Assembly: GCA_019095985.1 (NCBI GenBank)
Contig: CM032662.1
Span: 7,871,868-7,935,867, forward strand
From: Streblospio benedicti
Lineage: Eukaryota; Annelida; Polychaeta; Spionida; Spionidae
Reading direction: 5' to 3'
DNA length: 64,000 bases
The translations under genes were made by a program, and so were the position numbers. The notes beneath the pieces were generated by a model. That model was not told the DNA's origin, made no database searches, and worked only from the letters and a program-made list of their open reading frames with translations. Position 1 is the first letter of the stretch. Each line of letters begins with the position of its first letter. This document shows positions 34,352 to 46,679 of this stretch, in pieces.

Positions 34352-35557
34352 GTGTTTTTAGGTCGTTGACACCAACAAAAGGGCGATATTGCGTGATTCA
34401 GCAGACGACAAGAGTAACTCAATCGTCCGTCTTTTGCTGCGCAGACGACACTTGAGAGCACTTTTCAATTAGCGTGATATAGGGCGCTGTGATACAATGG
34501 GGGCACCGTGACAGCCTGCACTGAGACGACAGCTACACCACGATGTAGAGCCCACTCAGTTATGAGACACTCGAGCGTCGAAAAGGTGGCCTAATAGAGA
34601 GGTGATACATTACCCGAAATAAATACAGTAGGCTAGATCTTCAATCCTGATATATTGTCTCCCCGTATTCTCACAATCGTAACATCGAGTAGGTTTACAA
34701 AGTGACCACCAAGTACTAGCTTTGCCTGCCCTTCCACAAGTTCCAGTACTAATTTAGCAGTTATAAGAATTACCACCCAATAGTCCAACTTCCTTGACTT
34801 CCCCCTATAATAGTAAAGTGACTACCAACCAAGTACTATGAACACAAGTCCTCTCAACATTCACACAGGCTTCACTAACTGACCACTACCCACGTACAAG
34901 ATGACCACCACCAGCCCGCCCGTACTCACTTATTTTTTGGTCGTTGACACCAACAAAGAGGCGATATTGCGTGATTCGGCAGACGGCAAGAGTAACTCAA
35001 TCCTCCGTCTTCTGACGCGCAGACGACACTTGAGAGCACTTTTCAATTAGCGTGACATAGGGCGCTGTGATACAATGGGGGCAGTGTGACGGCCTGCACT
35101 GAGACGACAGCTACACCACGATGTAGATATACTGACTCAGTCATGAGGTCATTTTTTCACTGTCTCAACCTCGCATAAAGAGAACATGCGAGCCTCAATG
35201 AATAGACCACTTGATCATGAGACCCCCGTCTATCATGATAGGTAATAGATAGAGTAGATCTCTTTTAGAGCCGGATATTGACACCTCACACACCTAGCAT
35301 CGTTTACCACCAAGTGTTTCACGAAGTGACCACCAAGTACTGGCGTTGTCTGCCCTTCCACTACTCATTCAAGAATCACCACCCAATAGGCATACTCCCT
35401 TGACTTTTCTCAAATAATAAACTGACTACCAAACAAGTACTATGAAAACAAGTCCTCACAACATGCACACAGGCTTCGCTAACTGACCACTCCCCCCATG
35501 TACAAGATGACCATCAAGCATCTTTACCTCCACCACCTGCTGACCGCCAGTACTCAC
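34352..35557. repeat. Direct duplication ending at the exon-1B donor
   Basis: Copy 1 is about 34352-34931 and copy 2 about 34932-35557. Both start GGTCGTTGACACCAACAAA and share GGCGATATTGCGTGATTC, GAGAGCACTTTTCAATTAGC, CAAGTACTATGAAAACAAGT-like text, and end near GTACTCACTT. On the minus strand this end is AAGTGAGTAC, the exon-1B splice donor. Copy 1 therefore carries a duplicate donor (GTGAGT at 34924-34929) with no exon next to it. Confidence 0.9.
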
Positions 35558-35787
35558 TTGATGAAGACCTCCACGCCCGTCAGCTCCATGTTTCTCCTCA
35601 CCGCCTTCCACGACTTCTCCAGCAGGAAGGTCTGCCTCCGGGTCAGCTCCACGCACATCCCCGTCCTCCTTCCACCCCCGGGGATGAAGCCCCTCCTCGC
35701 CCGGACCCCCGCGGCGGGAGGCAGCGGGGACACCCCGCGGGACACGAGCGTCACGCTCTGACCCACGCGCCCCGGCGCGCACCCCAT
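35558..35787 (-). CDS. Globin first exon 1B: acylation motif and helix A
   Basis: Reads MGCAPGRVGQSVTLVSRGVS, a Pro/Gly/Arg-rich linker, then LTRRQTFLLEKSWKAVRRNM and ELTGVEVFI, ending ATC AA|GTGAGT in phase 2. It is 76 codons plus two bases. Trp A12 and the B12.2 donor are conserved with exons 1A and 1C, and the MGC start has a good context (A at -3, G at +4). No exons 2-5 were found between here and exon 1A, so splicing to the exons at 19990-17586 is proposed. That would remove about 15.6 kb and skip exon 1A, which has no acceptor. The alternative is an orphan duplicate, but intact frame, motif and donor argue against decay. Confidence 0.85.
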
Positions 35788-35839
35788 CGTACGCAGTACG
35801 TACGGGAAACGTTAAACGTTGAGTAATACGTATTAGGCA

Positions 35840-35873
35840 CACGTGCTGTTACGTCTTACGTGCATCTACACGT
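35840..35873. promoter_or_regulatory. Cluster of three ACGTG cores upstream of exon 1B
   Basis: CACGTG at 35840-35845, TACGTG with core 35858-35862, and CACGT (complement of ACGTG) at 35869-35873, about 53-86 bases upstream of the 1B start codon. RCGTG is the core of hypoxia-response elements and CACGTG the general E-box. Function is inference. Confidence 0.4.
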
Positions 35874-35879
35874 AGCAGT

Positions 35880-38035
35880 TCTTCATGCGTTGTCAAGTTC
35901 AGCATGGTTAGGCAAACTGTTACTTTTAGAAGTATTTCTTTAGAAGTGCATTTGTGTTGCAGTCTTTTTGCTGTTGTATTTGTGTTTGTCATGTTTTGTT
36001 TCTTTAGTCTTTCTTGCATTCTGTATAGTCTCCAACTATCCAAGAGTTCAATTTTATTTTGAATATGAACTAAATATAATGACGCCATCCTGTTGTAATG
36101 GAGTCTCACATGTTCATTGTCACATTTTTCTAGCTTGGGTGCAGATTATTTTTCTGATAATCATAAGAAGAAAAACCCTATTTGTTTTACAAACACATAC
36201 ATTGAGCATGTTGACACTTGCCCGCGCTGCCGCCACCGCCGTGTGTCTCACAATGAGGCTGTGACTGTTAATGAAGGGCGGCGGCGATGGCGGCGGCCGT
36301 CCTTAATGGCCATTTTTACGCCCTTGTTGCCTGAGAAGGTGTCAGTAGACTAGACTGTCCCCACATCAGACAGGCGCTTCTTTCACGCCTACTACAAAGC
36401 CCGGTCTATTGTGAACTTAGGCATAAAAGTCTCCAGCGGGTGAACTTTTCCCACTTACAGTTTAGTCATAGAAATGTTTCATTTCATCCACCATTGTGAA
36501 ATGGTGTCAGTTTGGCAGAAAACACTCAAATCTAGTAGTCCAGCTCACTGGCGTGCGAGGAGTGTTCTATATCAAGATTACAAATGATGGCAAAATGATA
36601 GCCGGCGGTGGTAGCTGTGCACTTTCAGTGCAGTTACATAGTGTCTCCTGCATCCAATGTGGACGCATCTCCCTTCACGAAACCGAGATGACGTCTGCAT
36701 GGAGATTGGTGTTGGTCTCTAACCTTGTTTATTAAAAGCGGTTGTCTCTCTATAAAGGTTATCCTCCTGGGAGGGGGCACTGTACACAGGTTTTTCTTCA
36801 TCCTCCACGAGGCTACACCAAGCAGGCGTCCAACCATAGCAGTTGCCGGCACTTGCCATATACCCTATCCGATGACCTGGGACAGCAACAATTGTCTTAT
36901 CAAAAGAGATGGTCCCTCTATAAAGCTTATCCTCTTTTTTATCCTCCACAGACCCAGATAGTACAAGCATCAATATCAGTCCCTCTGGCCTAGCCGCCGG
37001 CACGTACCCCCGCACTACCTGGCTCTTTGCTGCTGATCACATGGCTAATAGCCACCCTCAGCAGGCTGTTCACCTCGCGTCTCTCCTGGTAATGGCATGG
37101 CAATGCTGCTACTGGGCCAGGGGGCGCCATCTATTGGACATGATGGGGCCTGCAGGGGGAAAACTCGTCTATTGCTTTCTACCTGGGCTAGAGGCGAGAG
37201 CTGTATAAGGTCAGAGTGTCATGGGAGATTGAAGGCGGTGTTTGTGGCTTGTGTGCCTACTCTGGGCTAGACATATAATGGTATTGTATAGGGTCAGGGA
37301 GCATCGTCTGGCCAAGGAATATCCCTTACGATCTAGACCCACATATATTCAGTGTTATGCTACAGCTTTTTTCTATTTTTTTGTATTCCTCTGCGCAGTT
37401 CTGATATGACTTTCTGATATATGCTGTAAACTTTCTGCCATTATCATTCTTGATGGTGTGACTGAGACTTAATGTGCGCATTATAAGAGTGTAATTAGCT
37501 CCCAATTGCTTTGTATATTCGCCAGATGCGACTTGTTATGATCCATGTACTAGGCCTAGATCAGGGCCGGAAAGTAGGAGCAAAAGTAACAGTGGAAACA
37601 AAACATCAGTACAGCGAATTGGCTCAGTTTTAAATTTCAGGTATAAAAATCCTTCCATTCACGTTAATGAAACTCTTTTTATTCACGGAGCTCTTTTACA
37701 ATGTCAATTCAATTTGGCGATCCAATTAGTTGTGTCCTTAGAAATTAGCATTTTTTTCTTTGAACGTATGTTATTTGATATAAGTCATTTCAGAAGGGCC
37801 CATTTTGCAAACAAGTTCTGGCTCTGCTAATTTAGAGACTATGTATTAAGGTATCAAAAGGATAACAAGTGCATGCATTTGTCCTCATTTCCACAGTAAC
37901 ATTGATCTGGGAACACGTGGTCTCAATAGCATGGTGATCGTTTTGTTGAGATTTTGTGTGGTACAAAGTGGTCTGATGCTGGGGGTTATACCACATACCC
38001 GTGTGCACTCGTGTGCACTCTCCAGTTTTGATACA
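35880..38035. other. Intergenic or intron, no recognised gene
   Basis: Includes a CGG-rich patch at 36230-36310 (GGCGGCGATGGCGGCGGCC) that may be a small CpG-rich promoter-like spot, and a loose pair of CTCTATAAAG..TATCCTC motifs at 36750 and 36915. No coding exon was recognised. Confidence 0.4.
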
Positions 38036-38044
38036 GTGCATCAA

Positions 38045-38231
38045 AAACTAGAATGGACCCTCATCATCAAGACCACCACTGGTACTACCCTCAAGTGGTC
38101 TCTTTATGAAGGTTCACGCTGGTCTGAATGCTTGTGACCGTACAAATTATCTCATTATAGATGTGGTATTTTGAGTACCAGATGTCAAATTGTCAATTTG
38201 CTGACATATGATCTAATCGGAGGTTCTACTG
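38045..38231. mobile_element. Degenerate CTCTATTGAGACC-family MITE
   Basis: ATCATCAAGACCACCACTGG near the left, GTGGTCTCTTTATGAAGGTT inside, and GGAGGTTCTACTG as the right terminus. Confidence 0.55.
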
Positions 38232-39158
38232 TTCCACAATAACAGCCACTGGACATGGTCAGGTGGGTTTAGTGATACCACAATCAGGTATTTGTGTGTT
38301 TACATGGTATCTATACAGTAATTGTCCAATCAGGGTTACCATGGCTTACCAAAGTACAGTATACATTATAACCTGCCATATTGTGTTCATGAGATACAGC
38401 CATTTCGCTGCCCTCTCTCCCTCCCTCGAGGCACCGCTACATCCTGCTGCTGAGATTACCTGATTGTAGGCAGTGGCCTTGATGTCTGAGGTCAACCACC
38501 GCAGTGGCACCTCTGTCTACGTCATACTGAATCACAATAGCATTGCTTGTATTTTGAAAAAAGCAATTATAACATAAATTAGCTTTTACCTAACCCTTTG
38601 AAAATATATTGTGATTTGCTGTGTATAGGTAATTCTATATTGTATTCTACACATCCATACGCTTATTGCTATCCTTATATAGCATATTACTTTACACTGA
38701 CTCAGTTCATTTGTCACTGTCAACTAGAAACAGACTAATACAACACACTGACACACATAGAGGATGGATTCTCTTCCAAAACCTATATAATGCCATATCA
38801 CATAGTGACTTGGGGAATAAACTCTCTCATGCCATATTACTTACACTCAAGTCAATTACTTGCACTCTGATTGTAATGTGACACAGATATGCGTGGACAG
38901 GCAGCATGGCTCACAGCAAGATGCCCATTACTGGCTTCATGCTCAGTACTTGGGTCATTAGAGGCGGTCATTGCCAAAGGTAGCTACATCAAAATTGCTC
39001 AGAGAGCACAGTGTTTGCTAGTAGAAGTTTGATTCACAGGCAACAGTAAAATATGTTTACTTGCAATCAAAGCATTAAAGCATAAAAATGTATTATGGTC
39101 ATGTGTGATTCAGCCTGTATCTATGTTCTTGTCATTGGATTGCAGTTGTTCTACAATG

Positions 39159-39327
39159 GCAGATCCAAGTTTTTAGAAAAAAGTGGGGGGGGGGGGGCGC
39201 ACTTCAGGAATTTCATGGGTTTCGTAGTTGCGATCGATGGCAGACGTGTAAAACCCCTATGATAATGAAGAATTGTGGTGGGGAAAAGGGGGTCGCATGC
39301 CCCCTGCGCCCCCTGGATCTGCCCATG
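39159..39327. mobile_element. CAGATCC-ended short element, copy 2
   Basis: AATGGCAGATCCAAGTTTTT at the left, CCCTGGATCTGCCCATGC at the right, and AATGAAGAATTGTGGTGGGG inside, matching the copy at 21239-21413. Confidence 0.7.
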
Positions 39328-40109
39328 CTTTCTAATCATGGCTAAAATAAACGTCTATTGCCCATGAGTCTGACGTTGTACTTGAGACGCTGTACTATCT
39401 GAGCATGTTTAATCTGGTGTAATCATTATACCAATTTGATGGTCATGTTTCAATCAGTATTGTAGGTTTTAGCAATGGTAACAAGAAAGCAAGCAGCGCA
39501 GTCTAATGCAAGCATTCATCTCCTTAGATAGATACAACCATATTCCTTTACTGTGTCATCATAAGGGGTCACTGTATGCATTTAGGCTTACATTCCATGC
39601 CCCTGCCTTCCCGTTTCCAATCCATTCCCTTTTCAGCAATTTCGCATTCCCACGTCTCGATAACCACCCGCCTGGCCAAATGCCAAAGCACCATTCATCA
39701 GAAATGATCGCGCATGCAAAATGTCACAATACCAAAATAGCAGTCTTACTTTTTTCATGCAATCTCCTTAAGTCTGGGACTTACAATAAGCGCTGAGATA
39801 ATCATAGTAGATGTTTCTGCAAACAATGTATCATAGCAGACATACCATTGTTGGTAATTTGATACAGTGAAAAAATTGCACTTAAGGTGCTATTAAAAAG
39901 GGATTGTTTACCAGCAAAATTGTTATATAAGTAGGAAAAACAGCATACCTGCCAATGACACGCATAATGCCATGTGTTAGCATTCACGGAAAAAGATGAT
40001 GAGCACTGGTAAAGTGAGTGTAAACGTATACCATGTGATTTTCCTTAACAGAGGATTTTTATCTGTCCTTTTGTTCTGTTCATCAACCTGATCGTGTAAC
40101 AAAAACACC

Positions 40110-40985
40110 CCTTTACTTCGCGTGGGTCACCAGTGCTTTTGTAGCCATTGTTAGTTGACTAATAGTCTTGCTATTGGATCGTATTATCATACAATGAATT
40201 AGTCCCCACATCCACAGAAACTAGAGATGAATATACGTGACTAAAGAGATCTTTAAATCAGTAAGCAAAGGTCACAAAACCTTATGTTATGAAATGGACG
40301 AAAACAACAAGTCATTAAATGATAGTGCATAACAATTACATGTGAACATTCCGGGAATGGCATGATCCTGATAACCGTGTTGGGGGATTAACTGGCAATT
40401 TCCAGGAAGTGGCATCATCTACATCATTGTTTCCGCCGGTAATCACACTGATAACACACCTGATAACCAGTGTATGAAATGAGCTAAAATTAAAGGACAC
40501 AGGTCCCTGTTACTCCGATTTTACCCTAGAATTTTTTAGGGAACCAATTCTTTCATTCATAAAATGGGTCACTTTGCATACAGTCCTGTAGTTGAAAAGT
40601 GCTTTTGTAGCCATTGTTATTTTTGATTTTAAATAGTCTTGACTAGATTGGATCGTATTATCATACAATGAATTATTTCTATTCACATCTACAGAATAAA
40701 CTAGAGATGAATATATGTATGACTAAAGACCTAAACACATTTCAAATTCAGCAAAAGATAAAAGGTCACAAAACCATTTATGTTATGAAATGGAGAAAAC
40801 AACAAGTAATTAACAAGACACTAAATGATAGTGTATAAATATTATATTTGTGAACATTCTGGGAATGACATGATCATGATAACCATTGTCTGCTGGATTA
40901 ACTGGCAATTTCCAGGAAGTGGCATCATCTACATCATTGTTTCCGCCGGTAATCACACTGATAACACACCTGATAACCTGGAATT
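40110..40985. repeat. Direct duplication, about 470-500-base period
   Basis: GCTTTTGTAGCCATTGTTA at 40135 and about 40600; GGATCGTATTATCATACAAT in both; AACTGGCAATTTCCAGGAAG followed by identical text to GATAACACACCTGATAACC in both (ends near 40474 and 40979). No exon recognised. Confidence 0.9.
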
Positions 40986-41884
40986 ACAGGGGTTCACATC
41001 TCAGTGTGAACTGAGTCCCGGTGGAGACAACGGCAGTGCATTTTTACGTATAATCATATTTTGTTTCCATATTTCTTATTTGTGAGCACCCAACCAACAT
41101 TGAGGTAGTGACATTACTTGGCTCTGTTGTTGCTGGTAGGTTTAATTGGGCAACGTAACTAGATTGTCGGCTGACCTGGGCAAACCCAGCTCTTACCCCA
41201 CAGGAGGATTACAGTACACCAATGCTATTAGAAGGCTAGCATTTATCATGGTACACAGAAGGCGTATAAAAACAACTAGGGTGTGTATGGGACAATGGGA
41301 GCTGAAAAACAATGCTTGATTTCTCTTGAGAGGGTGGGGGTGTCTGGAAAGGCGCGGTTTAAGTAGGGGAGAAATGGTTGTAATTTTAGGTGGCCGAAAA
41401 GAAGGCAGCAATTTTCAAAACAAACTTAAAGTTAAAGTTAAAGGTTTTATTTAATTCGTGTCAAAATGATGCAATTTTTTCATACCACCAGTGCTTTAGT
41501 TTTAATAAATGTTAGCCACATTAGAGATCTTTTGGGATGTCCTCATTACTAAGGTGTTAATATTTGATTTTACTAACATGATAAACGGGAGAATGTGGAG
41601 TGTCCACGTGGTTCGGTTTTACCACTCTATTGCAGTCTCTACCTAATCTGCATATGCAAATGAGGAGGTTGCTTGTGATTGGCTGTGCCCGACATTATAT
41701 TTACATATTGTCGCTGCTGGTGCACCGTATATTAGAAAGTATAACAATATCTTCACCTACCACTAAGATCTGCTACTCGGAATACTGGTAAAGCCACTCA
41801 CCTGCAAATAAAAGAGAGGTATGTTATAAAAAATATAAATATATGATTTATAATAGTTTGGTAGTGATATGACGCATTCTAACG

Positions 41885-41963
41885 CACGTGCCGATGTTCA
41901 TGGGGTCACGTGATCATCATTATGAGCAAATATGCAAATTAAAGCCGCCATGTTGCTCACGTG
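41885..41963. promoter_or_regulatory. E-box and octamer cluster
   Basis: CACGTG at 41885-41890, 41907-41912 and 41958-41963, with a POU octamer ATGCAAAT at 41932-41939 and another at 41654-41661. GCCGCCATGTTG between them is YY1-like. No gene start is visible beside it; an enhancer or promoter is possible. Confidence 0.3.
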
Positions 41964-42424
41964 ACATATAATAAAGTTATCGTGTACACTTAAGAGATGC
42001 TATTTGACACATCAACACGATGTTCTAATGATACGGTGCTCCTATTGCATGTAGTAATTATACAAAATTGCTCAACTACAATATAACACTGCAATAAGAG
42101 ATCCTCACAATTATGCACGACACTAAATCTTGCCCTACGTGTCTTCTGCACTATTCAAACACAGAGGGAACACTATTTTTTTCGTCTACTTTTTATCCAC
42201 TTCCTGGAAATATGTGCACCTAGCATGACCGTGAACGTGTGTAAATGAGCGGAATTAAACACCAAGACAAGAAGTCTCCATCGCTGCACCAGGCGGGAAA
42301 GAGAGTAATTGCACGCATGTACGAGACCTCCCCGTACAATTAGTGAGAGTGTCTCTGTTTCTTGTTGACAAGACACCAGCATGTTACAACACTGCTCCAG
42401 ATAGTGCAATAAGTCCAACTTACA

Positions 42425-42645
42425 ACAGAGGTATGGGGGTTATTAAGGGATCAAGAAATCCTGCATATCCAATTCGTTTTGCCTCATTTCCTACATCCCT
42501 GTTATTTTCTCCCCATATCCCACACATTTTCTGGCTTTTCTACCACATTCTACTTCCTTGAAATTCCACATCTCTATTTTATTTTAGGGCCTTTTCCCAC
42601 TTCCTTGTAAACCCGCCCCAGCGGTGTGGGGCTCAGCACAGGCGT
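42425..42645. repeat. Pyrimidine repeat, family member 2
   Basis: GGGGGTTATTAAGGGATCAA, GAAATCC, pyrimidine-rich middle, CCTTTTCCCACTTCCTTGTA and a C-rich end match the layout of 14040-14345 at lower repeat number. Confidence 0.65.
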
Positions 42646-42918
42646 TCTTATACGTGGTAGACACTGGTACACATTTACCCAACTGCCGCATCGAAACAGT
42701 AGCGTGCTATGACGTGGACCAGGTTAGTAGGAGACTGGTGTAGGGTGGGACGGGTGTCGCTTTCATTGGCAGGTCCAGGTTATTGAAAAGGGTCTTATGG
42801 GGTCCATATGCCGCCTATACATCCATGGGCGACCCCCCCCCCAAGAAAAAACGCTACGGAAATTATGTTTTGTTCTTAGTAGATCTGCATAGGTAAATCC
42901 GGGCAGTGTGTGTGTGCA

Positions 42919-43131
<213 letters not shown>

Positions 43132-43514
43132 GAATCCACGCACCCCTAATGATCACGCATACGAAACCCTTGAGACACCCCCCCCCCTGAATCGGTCAGG
43201 GACCTGCCTGTGTAGCATTTAGCTATACTTTGCGACCATAAATATTGCTGATCTGTGGAGCCAAGGACCCGAGCCTCAGGTGCGCTCTGACGGAGGTAAT
43301 AAGGCGGCCTATAACCAGGCCGCCGGGATCAAACGGTAACCAGGGTTACAACCAGGTCGACAGCCGCGATCAAACACTTGACATCGCTCACTGCACGGGG
43401 CTGGAGGCCAGGGCTGGTGGTACAGGGCAGCCTCTAACTGAGACCGTGCAGTGGCTGGGCTCGGGTGGTTATATTGAGGAGTGGTATTTGTGTGGAGGTT
43501 TTAGTTGGTCCTTG

Positions 43515-43715
43515 TAGTAGGGTTTGGGACAATCGAAAATTGTGTTATAATAGAGATGGTCTTAATATAGAGGTGGTCTTACTTGGAAGTTGTGCTGTAC
43601 GTGCATGATTACCAACTCAGTGGATTGATACATGAAGGTCATAGACCTGGGTACGGCACAAGCCTAAAGCGTGCACTAGAAGCTCTCTCTATAGGGACCA
43701 CCTCTGTAATAAGAC
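43515..43715. mobile_element. CTCTATTGAGACC-family pieces
   Basis: Right end AGGTGGTCTTACTTGGAAGT TGTGCTG followed by TA at 43598; a further piece CTCTCTATAGGGACCACCTC at about 43685. Confidence 0.55.
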
Positions 43716-44587
43716 CAAATCAACCATACGCGACACACCGCGATCCTACGTAAAAAAAAACACTTGCCTATATGAACACCCCGGTGATCTTAATTGAGAG
43801 GGTTTGCTGGATTGTACAGGTCTCCTATTAAGTATGATTACCACATCAAGTTAACAAAAACACCGAGCCACGACACACGTACGGCCCACTTACGCCTCCG
43901 TGTCGCACTGCTACTGTGGGCTGCGGTGTCATGCACGACACCGGGGTTACATTCCAGCAATAGATGGAATTGTGTAAAAGTGCCACCGAAATGACAAACC
44001 ATAGCGTTTATAACTCTGCAACACAACAAGCAGGCACCTGAGGCTTGCCCTTGAGAATCCTACGAGAATTACTAGAATATGTTTGGTTCAAACCCAATCT
44101 TACCAATACAAAACTGCATACTAATAGCGTGGACTTTGCCATTTAAACTCCTTATTAAGTAATACAAAGCTAGTTTATAGATGAGATTTTGTCATCGTTA
44201 AATGTCTCCATTGTGACAGCCTGCTTCTTCTTTGAACTGAGAGTTCAAATGCGTACTGAAAACTTGAAATTGCTGATATATAATACTACTGGGATACGTC
44301 ATGCTCAATTGGCCTGTATCAATTACACGGGCCCCATGTAATGTGACTACACCATTGGCACTTGAGACGATCTTTTTCCAGTGTGGGTTTTGTTTGTATT
44401 CTCCACTTGCAAACATTATTCAAAGGTGAGGCTTTCATTCAGTCAGATATTAACCACCACATGAGTACAATGTCGTGCATGTACACAACGGAACGCATTA
44501 CGCAAGTCACGATTTATAAGCATTGCAATGTGTGAGCAAATGTCATGTATGATGAGATAGATAATGTTTTGCGTCAGAGAAAAGGTC

Positions 44588-45300
44588 ACTGGCAGATCCA
44601 TGCTTTTTAAAGGGGGAGCCGGCGTGCAAGAAAAGCACAACTAAAAATGAAGTATTTTGTAGCGCCTTTTACGGCACTTCACAAAAGTTTACCCCACGGT
44701 CATAGATCATGCTGAATTTTTAAATAATTTTTGCACTCGTTTAAACCGCCCTTTTTCATTGCATTTTCAACCTTGGGACCAAAGAGGTACACCATGTCAT
44801 AAACTAAAAAAAAAAAAAAAAAAAAAATGAACGTCTACTGCACTGTACGTGGTTCACAGTGGTCCACGAAGAGGCATTTTTACGGTATATCCTTCTGAGG
44901 CGTAATGTTCAATTCTGCATTAGGCAATGAAATACTATTTAAAAATTATTAGTTATTTTTTAAACATTCATGTTGCTTCAGTTTGTCTTACCATGCACAT
45001 AAAAAACAAAAACAAAATTTAGTTCAAAGTGTAATCCAAAATTTATAGTGGACAGTTTTCGAACCCACAGGTTCCTTTTCAAACAAAAACATATAAACAT
45101 TGATCTGTGAATCGGTATCTATCATTTGAACCAAAAATAAACATTGTAGATCAACTTTGAATGTTTACAAATAGGACTTCAAGGATTCCAAGGTTGAAAA
45201 TTCAATGACAAAATGGCGATTTAAACAAGTGCAAAAAATCTAAAAGAATAAAAAATCAGCATGATCAATTGGGGTCAACTTTTGCGAAGTTACAAAAAAC
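44588..45300. mobile_element. Inverted-repeat element next to a CAGATCC end
   Basis: GGCAGATCCATG at 44591 is a partial CAGATCC-family end with AATGAAGTATTTTG. Arms at about 44665-44785 and 45180-45300 are complementary: CACTCGTTTAAACCGCC against CACTTGTTTAAATCGCC, ATTTTCAACCTTGG in both, and GATCATGCTGA in both. Spacer about 390 bases with a run of about 22 A. Confidence 0.7.
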
Positions 45301-46640
45301 ATTATTATGGAACAACCTAATGTACGTGTGCTACACCATAATCGATACTGTGAGGCGGCAGCTGTGGAGGTCCATCGTAAACGGCGTCTGGTTAATTACC
45401 CGCGATTGCTGTCGATACTGGCGAAATCGGATCCTGTGATATCGATAGAGCACGTGTAACAAACAACGTGTCTGGTCGTTAAGTACGTGATTTGCACGAC
45501 CTTGTAACAAGCGCACTGTGACCTTGGTAGTGGTTTAAGTGCACACTGAGCGATCATGAACGACCTTGAGAGGAAACTCCGTCGTTTGCAGTAATGTGTA
45601 CATTTTTGTCCAATGTGTTTTCTTGTTTGCTTGTGGATTCAACTTTATTCCTCTGTATGTTGTAGATTGTTGAGTATGTGAGTACGGAGGTGCGTTACAG
45701 CTGATGCCAGCGTCCGAAAGTGTCGATTATTGCATTTGTTATCTTAAACCCGCTTTACACCATAGCGAATTCCATGTACATAGCTCTACGTGCACTGGCG
45801 AACTGGCAAATTCGTCAGGAAAGTTTGAACATGTTTAAAAATTCAGAACGAACATTCAGTTTGGTTAAAGTTTGCTTCATATAGTTATGCTGCGTCTACG
45901 GATCGCAGAACATTCGCAACTATAAGTAACACTTCGTTTGCCTCAGCAACTTGTCGTACCATGCATTTTTACTACGTTCAATGCCGCCACAATACGCCCA
46001 AGTTGACGACGTGACATAATACGTACAGATGCGTTGCACGGGTTCGCCCATGATCGCTCAAGTGTAAAGCGGGTGGTACATCTGAACTACCAGATGTGCA
46101 GGGAGCTATATCAGGGATGTTCCAAGCTTAGCAAGCCCCAATACATTAAAAACTGTTGCAGATTATGCGCAAGATTACAGATAATCTAAACTGCACAAAA
46201 CTTAAAATCTATGTCACATATGAAAAAAATACAGTTGCACCTGTTTGCCTCAAACTCTGATAGTTCAAATTTATTGATAGCTCTTGCTAAACACAGACTC
46301 TGAGTATTTAAAATTCCATCTAACGTAATTTAAAAACCATTAGCCCCCCATGACCGAAAACAACTGTTTACTTTTTATGTCAGCCCAGCTAGACGGTGGA
46401 GCATCATTTAGGCATTTGATGACATCTAGTAGCAAAACAAGTGACAAACACATTTGTCTGCTAACGATGATGGCGACGAACAGTAAATGTCGCTAACCGC
46501 AACGATTAGGAGGAAAGTGCATCGCCATTAAACATGGGATCTCCGCCTGATAGATTCATCAGCGGGATAAACAGTGATTAGTGGCAACATTATGCAGACT
46601 CCATCAAGGACAAAGTGCATTAGCACCGCCCGATAATGTC
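45301..46640. other. No recognised gene
   Basis: Intergenic or intron sequence; 45330-45500 is relatively GC-rich but without an open, splice-flanked frame. Confidence 0.4.
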
Positions 46641-46643
46641 GCG

Positions 46644-46667
46644 GCGGCCATCTTGGCGGCCATCTTG
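46644..46667 (-). promoter_or_regulatory. Tandem YY1-like sites
   Basis: GCGGCCATCTTG twice in direct tandem; on the minus strand CAAGATGGCCGC, close to the YY1 consensus. Each contains ATG in good context on the minus strand (MAAKMAAATLSGG then stop), so a minus-strand transcription start is possible, but no downstream exon is recognised. Confidence 0.35.
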
Positions 46668-46679
46668 GATGCGAATAAA

